DNA from: CAYGZA01 sp964354135 | Lineage (GTDB): Bacteria > Planctomycetota > Planctomycetia > Pirellulales > Thermoguttaceae | Assembly (NCBI GenBank): GCA_964354135.1 | Contig: CAYGZA010000141.1 | Location: 1 to 15,706, forward strand | DNA length: 15,706 nucleotides | Reading direction: 5' to 3' | Part shown: in pieces, positions 7,261 to 14,496 of the stretch | Position numbering within the stretch: position 1 is the first letter of the stretch | How the letters are laid out: each line of letters begins with the position of its first letter | Program-made: the position numbers and the translations under genes | The notes under the pieces: generated by a model | The model's input: only the letters and a program-made list of their open reading frames with translations | Databases searched by the model: none | What the model was told of the DNA's origin: nothing

Positions 7261-8550
7261 ATGCAATGCCGATCTCTCACGGTGGCGCTATTGGCCGCCA
7301 TCTTGGCCGCTTGCCCGGCCGTCGAAGCCGCGCCGAAGAAGGACGCCTCCGCCAAGGCCACGACCCCCAAGGAGACGAAATACTTCGTCCGCTACTTGTC
7401 CCTCGATGCCCCGGCAGGCATGTCGCAGGCCGTGGTGGTCCAAGGCATGCCGCTGGTGTACACGCGGCAGCTCTTGCCGCTGGATCGTGAGGGGAAACTC
7501 GTTGGCGAGGGCTCGGCCGACGAGCAGATCGAACAAGTCCTGGCCAACCTGGAGGCGGTGCTGGACGCCGCTGGATCGGGCCTTCGCTACCTGGTTCGGC
7601 TGAACGTCTACGCGCTTTCGCACAAGACGGCCGACCGCGTGCGCGAGCTGCTGAGCGAGCGTGGCGTCCCCGTCCCCGGCGGCCCGCCGGGTATCACCCA
7701 CGTGATTCGGCCGGCTATGACCACGGTCCTGACGCCGCTCGTGCATCGCAAGGCGCTGGTGGCCGTCGATGCGGTCGCGGTGGACGCCGCCGAGAAAGAC
7801 CGGGCGGTTGCCCTGAAGCGATGCGAGGCCGTGGCCGGCGACAAGGACTGCGCCGATGCCGCGGTGCTGCCGCGGGGCGGCGTGGCTTATCTGTCCGGCG
7901 TGCCGGCAACGGGCGGACTCACCGTGTCGGCCGTCGCCCAATCGCTGTCCGCCCTCTCGCAGACGCTCGCGCAGTTGAAGCTCTCGCCGGCCAACGTCGT
8001 GCAGGTGAAGGTGTTCCTGACACCGGCCTCGTCGGCCGAAGAGGTCCTCCGCGAGATCAAGAAGCTCTTCCCGGGCCGGCTCACTCCGCCGGTGGTCTTC
8101 GTGGAATGGATCGCCTCGGCGCCGGTCGAGATCGAATTGGTCGCGCAGTTGCTGCCGGGCGACAGGCCGGGCGAGGGCCTGCAATACTATACTCCGCCCG
8201 ACGTTCGCCCCTCGCCCGGCTTCAGCCGCGTGGCGTTGGTGCGTGCGCCGCGGCAGATCTTCATCTCCGGCCTGTCGCCGCGTGGCGAGGGCACCATCGG
8301 CGCCCAAACCCGCGACGTGTTCAGGCAGTTGCAGCAGATCCTCGCCGCCGCGGGCAGCGATATGGGTCATCTGGCCAAGGCCACGTATTACGTATCCGAA
8401 GACAATGCCAGCCACGCGCTCAACAAGGTGCGTCCCGAGTTTCTCGACCCGCAGCGCCCCCCCGCGGCGTCGAAGGTCATGGTCCACGGCGTGGGGCAGG
8501 CAGGGTGCACGCTGACCATGGACATGATCGCCGTCGGCAGTACGCCGTAG
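7261..8550 (+). CDS. secreted or lipid-anchored protein with three tandem RidA (YjgF/YER057c/UK114)-like domains
   Basis: The protein has 429 residues. The N-terminus is a Sec signal with a possible lipobox L15-A-A-C18; type I cleavage near AVEA-AP is the alternative. Three RidA-like units follow: about 40-180 (SQAVVVQGMPLVYT...LVRLNVYAL...), about 185-300 (ADAAVLPRGGVAYLSGV...VVQVKVFLT...), and about 305-427 (FSRVALVRAPRQIFISGLSP...LAKATYYVSE...). Canonical RidA is a single domain of about 130 residues that forms trimers, so three fused copies could mimic the trimer in one chain. In enamine/imine deaminases a conserved Arg lies in a PAR-S/T-x-V segment; the equivalent segments here read PAMTTV, PPVVFV and PAASKV, so all three lack it. 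That argues for binding rather than classic deamination. The start at 7261 has GGAG directly after the stop of the oxidoreductase gene (7250-7253), so the two are probably co-translated. RidA acts on imine/enamine products of PLP enzymes, which fits the neighbouring aminotransferases. Confidence 0.85.
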   Translation: MQCRSLTVALLAAILAACPAVEAAPKKDASAKATTPKETKYFVRYLSLDAPAGMSQAVVVQGMPLVYTRQLLPLDREGKLVGEGSADEQIEQVLANLEAVLDAAGSGLRYLVRLNVYALSHKTADRVRELLSERGVPVPGGPPGITHVIRPAMTTVLTPLVHRKALVAVDAVAVDAAEKDRAVALKRCEAVAGDKDCADAAVLPRGGVAYLSGVPATGGLTVSAVAQSLSALSQTLAQLKLSPANVVQVKVFLTPASSAEEVLREIKKLFPGRLTPPVVFVEWIASAPVEIELVAQLLPGDRPGEGLQYYTPPDVRPSPGFSRVALVRAPRQIFISGLSPRGEGTIGAQTRDVFRQLQQILAAAGSDMGHLAKATYYVSEDNASHALNKVRPEFLDPQRPPAASKVMVHGVGQAGCTLTMDMIAVGSTP

Positions 8551-8989
8551 TCGCCGTGCCGCGGCATCTGTTCGCAACTATCCTGGAGCGGATTGGACGA
8601 CTGGCCATTCCCCAGGCGGCATGTCGATCCGGTATAGGAAGCCCCTTCGGGCAGAAGTATGCAGCGGTTTTGGCGAGAGCGACGGGGAAGCTACGGCCTA
8701 TGGGCAGAAAACCACGCCCAAGCCACTTCTACGGAGAGGCCGTTGAATATCAAGATCGCCCAAGGCATTCCATTCTGGACGGGAAACCGGCGTACCCGCT
8801 GGAAGGTCGCGAACCGCCTTGTTAACATGGGAGGACTGTTGCTGCTCAGAGCGTATCCGAGTGGAGCCTACATGGGAAATCCCGGTTTGACGCTCTCCGA
8901 GAAGCCCCTTGCCGCCAGGGTTGCGAGGCGACTGCGACAGCAGGACAATGGGCTTGCACTGCTGTCAATGAGTTTGCGGGGAAAGGGAC
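8551..8989. other. intergenic region separating the two gene runs
   Basis: This is 439 bp without a gene I can support; open frames here lack recognisable domains and good starts. Visible details are a short palindrome TGCCGCGGCA at 8557-8566, a GCCC-CTTC-GGGC hairpin at 8641-8652, and a 10-base direct repeat (GAAGCCCCTT) at 8638-8647 and 8901-8910. No T-tract terminator or clear promoter consensus was found, but the downstream operon most likely starts from within this region. Confidence 0.45.
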
Positions 8990-10963
8990 ATGATCTCCAT
9001 TGCCGCTGTGGCCTTTGAGCCCCAAGCCGAGCTGAGTAGCACATTGACGCCCACCTCGGTGCATCGAGTAATCGTTTGCCGCCGGTCACCCTTCGATCAC
9101 GGGCTCGTAGCGCGTTGCCTCGCGGGAATTGGCTTCACCCTCCTTTGCGCCGCGCCGGCCCATGCCGATCCGGCGCGGGCTGGCCGGTTTGAGTCGCTCG
9201 GCATTCCCGTGCGCGTCGGGGGGCTCATGGGTTGCGTCGTTGGGCCCAACGGACGCGGAGGCGAGGCGCTGTACTTCAACTTCAATCAACTCAGTGGCAA
9301 GCTGTTTCTCGTGCAGGTGGACCCCGACACCGGTGAGGCCCGCCAATTCAACGCGCCGGAAGGCCCCGGCGCTTGGGCGCTGATCGCCGGTCCGGACGAC
9401 CGGATCTACCTGGGCACATGGGACGGCGCGCTGGTCCTGCGATTTGACCCCAAGCAGCCGGACAAGGGCATTGTGGTCCTCGGCAAGCCCTCGCCTACCG
9501 AGGAGTACCTCTGGCAATTCGACGTGGGCAAAGACGGCAAGTTGTACGCCTGCACCTACCCGCAGGCGAAGCTGGTCGGGTTGGACCCGCGCACCGACGC
9601 CATGGAGGACTTTGGCCGAATGCACCCGACCGAAATGTACGCCCGAAGTCTCAGCGTGGGCCCCACCGGGAAGGTGTACGTCGGTATCGGCACTGAAAAG
9701 GGCGACCTCGTCGTGTTCGATCCGGCGACCCGAAAGCACCGCAGTCTGATCCCGGCGAACCTGCGGGGCGATGCCGGCTGGAAGTCGGTCGCGGTCTCGC
9801 GGCGGAGCGACGGAAACGTCTACGCGGAGTTCGGCTCGCACCTGATGCGCCTCGACGATGAAACCGTAACGCGGGTTTCGGTCGCGCCCGAGCGGCCGAA
9901 GATGCAGCTCCGCGACGGCCGCGTTGTCTCGTCGTTCGAGCGCGGGAAGTTCACGCTTTTCGACCCCCGAACGCGGCAAAGCGTCCAGCGGACCTTCAAG
10001 TATGCGGGCAACGGCGACCACATTTTCGTGCTCGGCGTGGGGCCCGCGCGCTGCGTCTACGGGAGCACGGCCATGCCTCTGGAGGTGTTTCGCTTCGATC
10101 CGGCCACGGACCGCAGCGAGCATCTCGGCGCCATGCCCGGCGGGGAAGTGTATTCGATGCTCGAATACCAGGCGAAGCTCTACCTTTGCTACTACGGCGG
10201 CTCCGTGATGAACCTCTATGACCCGGCCAAGCCGTATTGGAAGTTCGGCACGGGGGCCGACGCCAACCCGGTCTCGTTCGGGGGCATCGGTGAGGGGCAC
10301 CTACGCCCCCGCGCGATGATCTACGGACCCAACGGCCTGATCTACGTAGGCAGCGAGCCACCGTACGGGGAACTCGGCGGGGCGATCGAGGTCTGGGACC
10401 CGCGACAAAACCGCACCATCGAGAACTACCGTCATGTGGTTGCGAACCAGAGCATCGTCTCACTGGCATGGGAGCCCACAAGCGGCTTGATCTTCGGCGG
10501 AAGCGGGAACTACGGCGGAGGTGGGACTCGGCCTGTGGCGAAAGAAGCGTGCTTCTTTGCCTTTGACCCGAAAAAACGCAAGAAGGTCTTTGAGGCCGTG
10601 CTTCAGCCCGGCGCGCGCAACTACCCCGCCATGTGCGCCGCCAAGGGCATGGTATTCACCACGGCCGGCGACCGGCTGTTTCACTTCGATCCAGCCACGA
10701 TGCGGGTGGTTCGAACCGTCCGGCTGCCAGCCGCACAGGTCGAGGTCTCGCTAGGGCCGCTTGGCGACCGCCGGCTCGTCGGCCTTTCGATCACGGGCGT
10801 CTACGTTTATGACACGGCGCGCGGCGAGATCGTCCACTCGGCGGTTGCCCCGGTGCCGGTGCGGTGCGGGTTTGCGTTGCTGCAAGACGCGGTCTACTTC
10901 GCATCCGGCACGGAGCTTTGGCGGTATCGCCTGCCATTGCCGGCAGCCGCACCCAAGCCATAG
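8990..10963 (+). CDS. secreted beta-propeller repeat protein
   Basis: The protein has 657 residues. The N-terminus has a long charged lead, then a hydrophobic signal core with a likely cleavage at AHA59-D60. The mature protein is a beta-propeller resembling SMP-30/NHL/Vgb-type proteins: blades read like GPDDRIYLGTWDG, VGKDGKLYACTY and VGPTGKVYVGIG. Each blade ends near a [F/L/V]-D-P-x-T-type turn. I count twelve such Asp turns, at residues 111, 153, 199, 244, 289, 325, 370, 411, 470, 526, 567 and 608. No catalytic motif is evident; it may bind a ligand or scaffold a complex. ATG 8990 is preceded by GGGGAAAGGGA; a GTG at 9059 would give a shorter 36-residue signal but has no ribosome-binding site. 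The nitrilase-like gene starts 8 bp after the stop, with its Shine-Dalgarno overlapping this stop codon, so they form an operon. Confidence 0.85.
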   Translation: MISIAAVAFEPQAELSSTLTPTSVHRVIVCRRSPFDHGLVARCLAGIGFTLLCAAPAHADPARAGRFESLGIPVRVGGLMGCVVGPNGRGGEALYFNFNQLSGKLFLVQVDPDTGEARQFNAPEGPGAWALIAGPDDRIYLGTWDGALVLRFDPKQPDKGIVVLGKPSPTEEYLWQFDVGKDGKLYACTYPQAKLVGLDPRTDAMEDFGRMHPTEMYARSLSVGPTGKVYVGIGTEKGDLVVFDPATRKHRSLIPANLRGDAGWKSVAVSRRSDGNVYAEFGSHLMRLDDETVTRVSVAPERPKMQLRDGRVVSSFERGKFTLFDPRTRQSVQRTFKYAGNGDHIFVLGVGPARCVYGSTAMPLEVFRFDPATDRSEHLGAMPGGEVYSMLEYQAKLYLCYYGGSVMNLYDPAKPYWKFGTGADANPVSFGGIGEGHLRPRAMIYGPNGLIYVGSEPPYGELGGAIEVWDPRQNRTIENYRHVVANQSIVSLAWEPTSGLIFGGSGNYGGGGTRPVAKEACFFAFDPKKRKKVFEAVLQPGARNYPAMCAAKGMVFTTAGDRLFHFDPATMRVVRTVRLPAAQVEVSLGPLGDRRLVGLSITGVYVYDTARGEIVHSAVAPVPVRCGFALLQDAVYFASGTELWRYRLPLPAAAPKP

Positions 10964-10971
10964 GAGCAGCC

Positions 10972-12297
10972 ATGAATCGCTTCGTACTTGCCTCCTTCCT
11001 GGCGATCGCCGCTTTGGGTCCCGTCGCCCGAGCCCAAACGCTCCCGCCGACCGACTGGCGCGGGGTTTCGCCCCGGGAAGAAATCCGCCCCCAATTCCAG
11101 CGCAGGGAGCCGGGACAGCTCATCATCCGCTGCGACGATCGCGAAGGGCTCGACGGGCATTGGGAGGCGCGGTTTGCCGTGACCGGCGGCCGCTATTACC
11201 GCTTCCGCGCGCTGTATCAGGTCGAACACGTCGCCGTGCCGCGCCGCTCGGTCTTGGCTCGCATCCAGTGGCGCGACGCCAACGGCCAGTCCGTTCGGCG
11301 CGATTCCGCCGGCGCGCACAGCTTCGCGCCCAACGAACCGCCCGTGGCCGAACCCGAGTACCCAAGCGACGGCCCTGCCGGCGCGCACGGCTGGACCGAG
11401 ATCAGCGGCACGTACCGCGTTCCCCTGAAAGCGCGCCAGGCGATCGTGGAACTCCATTTGCGCTGGGCGCCAGGCGGCACGGCCGTCTGGAAAGACGTCT
11501 CCCTGTCAGAGACTGCACCGCCGCCCCCGCGCAAGGTCCGGCTGGCAACCATTCACTACATTCCAAGCGGTGGTAAGACCGCGTTGGATAGCTGCCGGCA
11601 ATTCGCGCCGCTGATTGCCCAGGCGGCCGAGAGAAGGGCCAGCCTGGTCGTGCTGCCGGAGACGATCACCGCCACGGGAAACGGGCTGTCGTATGTTCAG
11701 GCCGCCGAGCCAATCCCCGGGCCCTCGACGGACTACTTTGGCGCCCTCGCAAAGGCGCACGGCCTGTACCTGGTCGCCGGCCTGGTGGAACGCGATCGTC
11801 ATCTCGTCTACAACACGGGCGTGCTGATCGGGCCCGACGGTGCGCTGGTCGGAAAGTACCGCAAGGTCAGCTTGCCGCGGACCGAGATCGAGGCCGGCGT
11901 CACGCCGGGCAGCGAGTATCCTGTCTTCGACACGGCGCTGGGCCGCATCGGCATCATGATCTGCTACGACGGCTTCTTCCCAGAACCGGCCCGGCAACTG
12001 AGCATTCGCGGGGCCGAGATCATTGCTTTCCCGGTGGCCGGCTGCAACCCGCTCTTGGCTGCGGCCCGGGCCTGCGAGAACCACGTGTTCCTCGTCAGCA
12101 GCACCTACTGCGACACGTCGCTGAACTGGATGATCTCGGCTGTCTATGACCGAGAAGGCCGAGTGCTGGCACAGGCCAAACAGTGGGGAACAATCGCCGT
12201 AGCCGAGGTCGACCTGGCCGAACGCCTCTACTGGTCGAGCCTGGGCGATTTCCGCTCCGAGGTTCCACGGCACCGACCCGTTGCGAAAGGCGAATGA
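10972..12297 (+). CDS. secreted carbon-nitrogen hydrolase (nitrilase superfamily) with N-terminal lectin-like domain
   Basis: The protein has 441 residues. The Sec signal is MNRFVLASFLAIAALGPVARA (cleavage about 21/22). Residues about 30-181 look like a jelly-roll carbohydrate-binding-type domain (GHWEARFAVTGG...YYRFRALY...WTEISGTYRVP...AVWKDVSL). A short proline linker (APPPP) follows. Residues about 187-430 are a nitrilase-superfamily domain with the full triad: E230 (VVLPETIT), K298 (GKYRKVSLPRTE) and C331 (IMICYDGFFPE). This predicts hydrolysis of an amide, N-carbamoyl or nitrile bond. Most family members are cytoplasmic, so secretion plus a sugar-binding-like domain suggests an extracytoplasmic glycan or amino-sugar-like substrate (inference). 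The start is fixed by AGGAG overlapping the upstream TAG; the amidohydrolase gene starts 4 bp after the stop. Confidence 0.9.
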   Translation: MNRFVLASFLAIAALGPVARAQTLPPTDWRGVSPREEIRPQFQRREPGQLIIRCDDREGLDGHWEARFAVTGGRYYRFRALYQVEHVAVPRRSVLARIQWRDANGQSVRRDSAGAHSFAPNEPPVAEPEYPSDGPAGAHGWTEISGTYRVPLKARQAIVELHLRWAPGGTAVWKDVSLSETAPPPPRKVRLATIHYIPSGGKTALDSCRQFAPLIAQAAERRASLVVLPETITATGNGLSYVQAAEPIPGPSTDYFGALAKAHGLYLVAGLVERDRHLVYNTGVLIGPDGALVGKYRKVSLPRTEIEAGVTPGSEYPVFDTALGRIGIMICYDGFFPEPARQLSIRGAEIIAFPVAGCNPLLAAARACENHVFLVSSTYCDTSLNWMISAVYDREGRVLAQAKQWGTIAVAEVDLAERLYWSSLGDFRSEVPRHRPVAKGE

Positions 12298-12301
12298 GAG
12301 G

Positions 12302-13099
12302 ATGGAATCGCCTCTGGACATCTGGGACTGCCATTGCCACCTAAGCGGCGTCCCCGGGAGCACGCCGGAGGCGCGGCTCGGCAAGCTGATCGAGTATGCC
12401 GACCGGATGGGCATTTCCCGCCTTTGCGTGTCGATGGGCATGCAATGGGATTACGATCCCTCGCCGCGCAGGCTGCGCCAAGATAACGACGAGGTGCTCC
12501 GGGCCGTGCGCGCCCATCCGGATCGCGCCTTTGGCTTCGTCTACCTCAATCCGAAGCACACGCAGGCGAGTCTCGGTGAGCTGCACCGCTGCGTGCGCGA
12601 TGGGCCCATGGTCGGCGTGAAGCTGTGGGTGGCGATTCGCTGCAACGCGCCGGAGCTCGATCCGATCATCGCCCGTGCCGCCGAGTTGAAGGCGCCTGTG
12701 CTGCAACACACGTGGATCAAGGTCACTGGCAACCTGCCTGGTGAATCCACCCCAATGGACCTCGCCGACCTGGCGGCTCGCCATGCGCAGGCGACATTGA
12801 TCTGCGCCCACACCGGCGGCGATTGGGAGGCGGGGATTCCGGCCATCCGTCCTCACGCAAACGTCTTTGCCGATCTGGCGGGCGGCGACCCCGCGGCGGG
12901 CGTCACCGAAATGGCCGTGCGCGAATTGGGCGCCCAGCGCGTGCTTTACGGCAGCGACGCCGGAGGCCGGAGCTTCGCCTCGCAGCTTGCCAAAGTGTAC
13001 GGGGCCGACATCCCGGACCAGGCACGCCGCCTTGTCCTGGCGGGCAATGTGAAACGACTCCTCGAGCCGATCTTCAGGGCCAAAGGGGACAAACGGTGA
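12302..13099 (+). CDS. amidohydrolase (amidohydrolase-2 / ACMSD-like family), metal site intact
   Basis: This is a 265-residue TIM-barrel hydrolase or decarboxylase. The metal-binding HxH is seen at WDCHCHL (H11, H13), followed by His in LQHTWIK (H136), His in ICAHTGG (H170) and the catalytic Asp in LYGSDAGG (D219). This set is diagnostic of the amidohydrolase-2 family (hydrolases, decarboxylases and lactonases of aromatic or sugar-acid substrates). No signal peptide is visible, so it should be cytoplasmic, unlike its neighbours. ATG 12302 lies 4 bp after the nitrilase stop; a TTG at 12281 overlapping that gene is less likely. Its stop overlaps the GTG start of the next amidohydrolase homologue, giving translational coupling. 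Confidence 0.88.
   Translation: MESPLDIWDCHCHLSGVPGSTPEARLGKLIEYADRMGISRLCVSMGMQWDYDPSPRRLRQDNDEVLRAVRAHPDRAFGFVYLNPKHTQASLGELHRCVRDGPMVGVKLWVAIRCNAPELDPIIARAAELKAPVLQHTWIKVTGNLPGESTPMDLADLAARHAQATLICAHTGGDWEAGIPAIRPHANVFADLAGGDPAAGVTEMAVRELGAQRVLYGSDAGGRSFASQLAKVYGADIPDQARRLVLAGNVKRLLEPIFRAKGDKR
13082..13088 (+). promoter_or_regulatory. ribosome-binding site supporting the GTG start at 13096
   Basis: AAAGGGG lies 7 bases ahead of GTG 13096, inside the end of the upstream amidohydrolase gene. The GTG overlaps that gene's TGA (GTGA). By comparison, ATG 13270 has only a distant GGAAG. This site decides in favour of the longer reading of the downstream protein. Confidence 0.5.
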
Positions 13100-14136
13100 A
13101 CGAAGCCATGCACCGATTGGACATGCTCAACGCGTCCCCAGGGGAGGGAGAGGGTCACCATCTCGGCGGCTCTCGACGCGACGACGCCGACGCGCCGCGG
13201 ATTCCTTCCGTCGCTTCGACGGAGGCGCCGACTCGCCGCGAGCCGCGTGCCGGAAGTAACAGGCGGTCGATGACGCGCCGCGACCTCCTATTGTCGGCTG
13301 CCACTGCGGCCGGCGCCACGCTGGCTGCCGGGGGAACCGCGGCGCCGCTTGGCAGCCGACCCAACCCCGGGTGGATCGACGTGAACGTCAGTCTCGGTCG
13401 CTGGCCCCTGCGGCGACTTCCCTACGACGATCCAGAGCGATTGACGACGAAGCTCCTCTCGCGGTCGGTAACGCAGGCGTGGGCCGGCACGCTGGACGGC
13501 CTGCTGCACAAAGACCTCCAAGCGGCCAACGCCCGTCTTGCCGAGGATTGCCGGCGGTACGGACGCGGACTGCTCCTGCCGTTTGGCTCGATCAACCCCA
13601 AGCAACCGGGCTGGGAAGAGGACCTGGAGCAGTGCGTCCGGGTCCACCAGATGCGCGGGGTGCGACTGCACCCCAATTACCACGGCTATCGGCTGGACGA
13701 CCCAGCATTTGCAAGCCTCATCCATCTCGCAGCGGGCCACAAACTGGTCGTTCAGATCGCCCTCGTGATGGAAGACGAGCGCATCACGCACCCGTTGTTC
13801 CGCGTCGAGCCCGTGGATCCAGCTCTCTTGGTCGATGTCGCGCGGCGCACGCCGGGATTGCGACTGGTGCTCATCAACGCGATGCGAACGCTTCGCGGGG
13901 AAGCAATGCGCCGGATCATCTCAGCCGGCAACGTCAGCGTGGAGATTGCCATGCTTGAAGGCGTCGGCGCCCTGGGCAATCTCCTGGAGGACGTGCCCGT
14001 TGACCGGATCATGTTCGGCTCGCACGCGCCGCTGTTCTACTTTGAGGCCGCTGAGCTGAAGCTTCGCGAGTCGCGTCTCACGCAAGAGCAGCATCGCGCT
14101 GTGTGCCGCGAAAACGCGGAACGCCTGCTCAAGTAG
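13096..14136 (+). CDS. Tat-exported amidohydrolase-family homologue lacking metal ligands
   Basis: As annotated the protein has 346 residues; from the internal ATG at 13270 it would have 288. The core is an amidohydrolase-2-like TIM barrel (GWIDVNVSLGRWPLRRL, LLPFGSINPKQPGWEEDL, VRLHPNYHGYRLDDPAF). At every canonical metal position the ligand is replaced: HxH reads N-V-S (DVNVS), the second His region reads VQIALV, the third reads LINAMR, and the Asp reads MFGSHAP. It is therefore unlikely to be a normal metal-dependent amidohydrolase, unless it uses other ligands such as the HPNYHGY histidines. A Tat signal begins at the internal Met (MTRRDLLLSAATAAG). Upstream of that Met is a 58-codon Ser/Arg/Asp-rich stretch containing the hairpin at 13205-13225; it either belongs to the protein or is an untranslated leader. 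The start at GTG 13096 follows from the strong ribosome-binding site and stop overlap; 13270 gives a more standard Tat signal. The adjacent gene at 12302 is its metal-competent counterpart. Confidence 0.8.
   Translation: MNEAMHRLDMLNASPGEGEGHHLGGSRRDDADAPRIPSVASTEAPTRREPRAGSNRRSMTRRDLLLSAATAAGATLAAGGTAAPLGSRPNPGWIDVNVSLGRWPLRRLPYDDPERLTTKLLSRSVTQAWAGTLDGLLHKDLQAANARLAEDCRRYGRGLLLPFGSINPKQPGWEEDLEQCVRVHQMRGVRLHPNYHGYRLDDPAFASLIHLAAGHKLVVQIALVMEDERITHPLFRVEPVDPALLVDVARRTPGLRLVLINAMRTLRGEAMRRIISAGNVSVEIAMLEGVGALGNLLEDVPVDRIMFGSHAPLFYFEAAELKLRESRLTQEQHRAVCRENAERLLK
13205..13225. repeat. strong hairpin in N-terminal extension
   Basis: CCTTCCGTCG and CGACGGAGG form a stem of about nine pairs, plus one G-T, around a CTT loop. 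It lies between the GTG (13096) and ATG (13270) start candidates of the Tat-tagged amidohydrolase homologue. There is no T-tract. It could modulate translation of the second amidohydrolase relative to the first, or be a small inserted palindrome. Confidence 0.5.
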
Positions 14137-14496
14137 CTGCACTCGAGCGATCCGCCTGTAAGAGAAAGACGATTTCGGGGATGGTCTTCTGCTTGGCGAG
14201 CTGGCAAGCCTTGCGGAGCATCGGTGTTCATGTGGGCACTTGGCGTTGATTCGTCCCCTTCCACTCGACTCTGCCCACAACACGACCTCGCATTACCGCG
14301 TCGACGATCCGAATCGGCTGTGAACTGGCAAACCGGGTGTGTTTGCCCCAATCCCCCTTCGGGTCCGTGCATTCAAGCGAGCCCCGGGGTGCGCCCTCTT
14401 CTCAATCGCGCGGCGGCTCGTTCCAATAGAAACGGCCCCCGATGAGCTGCGGGAACGGGGAATCGAGGTTGTCATCCTTTCACCGGAGACTCTCCC
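14137..14496. other. intergenic region, no supported gene
   Basis: This is 360 bp between the amidohydrolase homologue and the DUF362 gene. A 34-codon minus-strand frame from 14221 (MLRKACQLAKQKTIPEIVFL...) and a plus-strand frame from 14339 (...ELRERGIEVVILSPET...) read somewhat protein-like. Neither has a good ribosome-binding site or known domain, and they could be gene scraps. No clear terminator or promoter was found. The DUF362 Shine-Dalgarno (GGAG) is at 14484-14487. Confidence 0.4.

Noticed and set aside
8659..9018. 119-codon plus-strand frame in the gap before the beta-propeller gene
   Set aside because: No ribosome-binding site, no recognisable motif, and it overlaps the start of the well-supported propeller gene.
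14131..14221. 34-codon minus-strand frame reading MLRKACQLAKQKTIPEIVF...
   Set aside because: It reads protein-like but is very short, lacks a ribosome-binding site and overlaps the end of the amidohydrolase homologue; it could be a gene scrap, but that cannot be shown.
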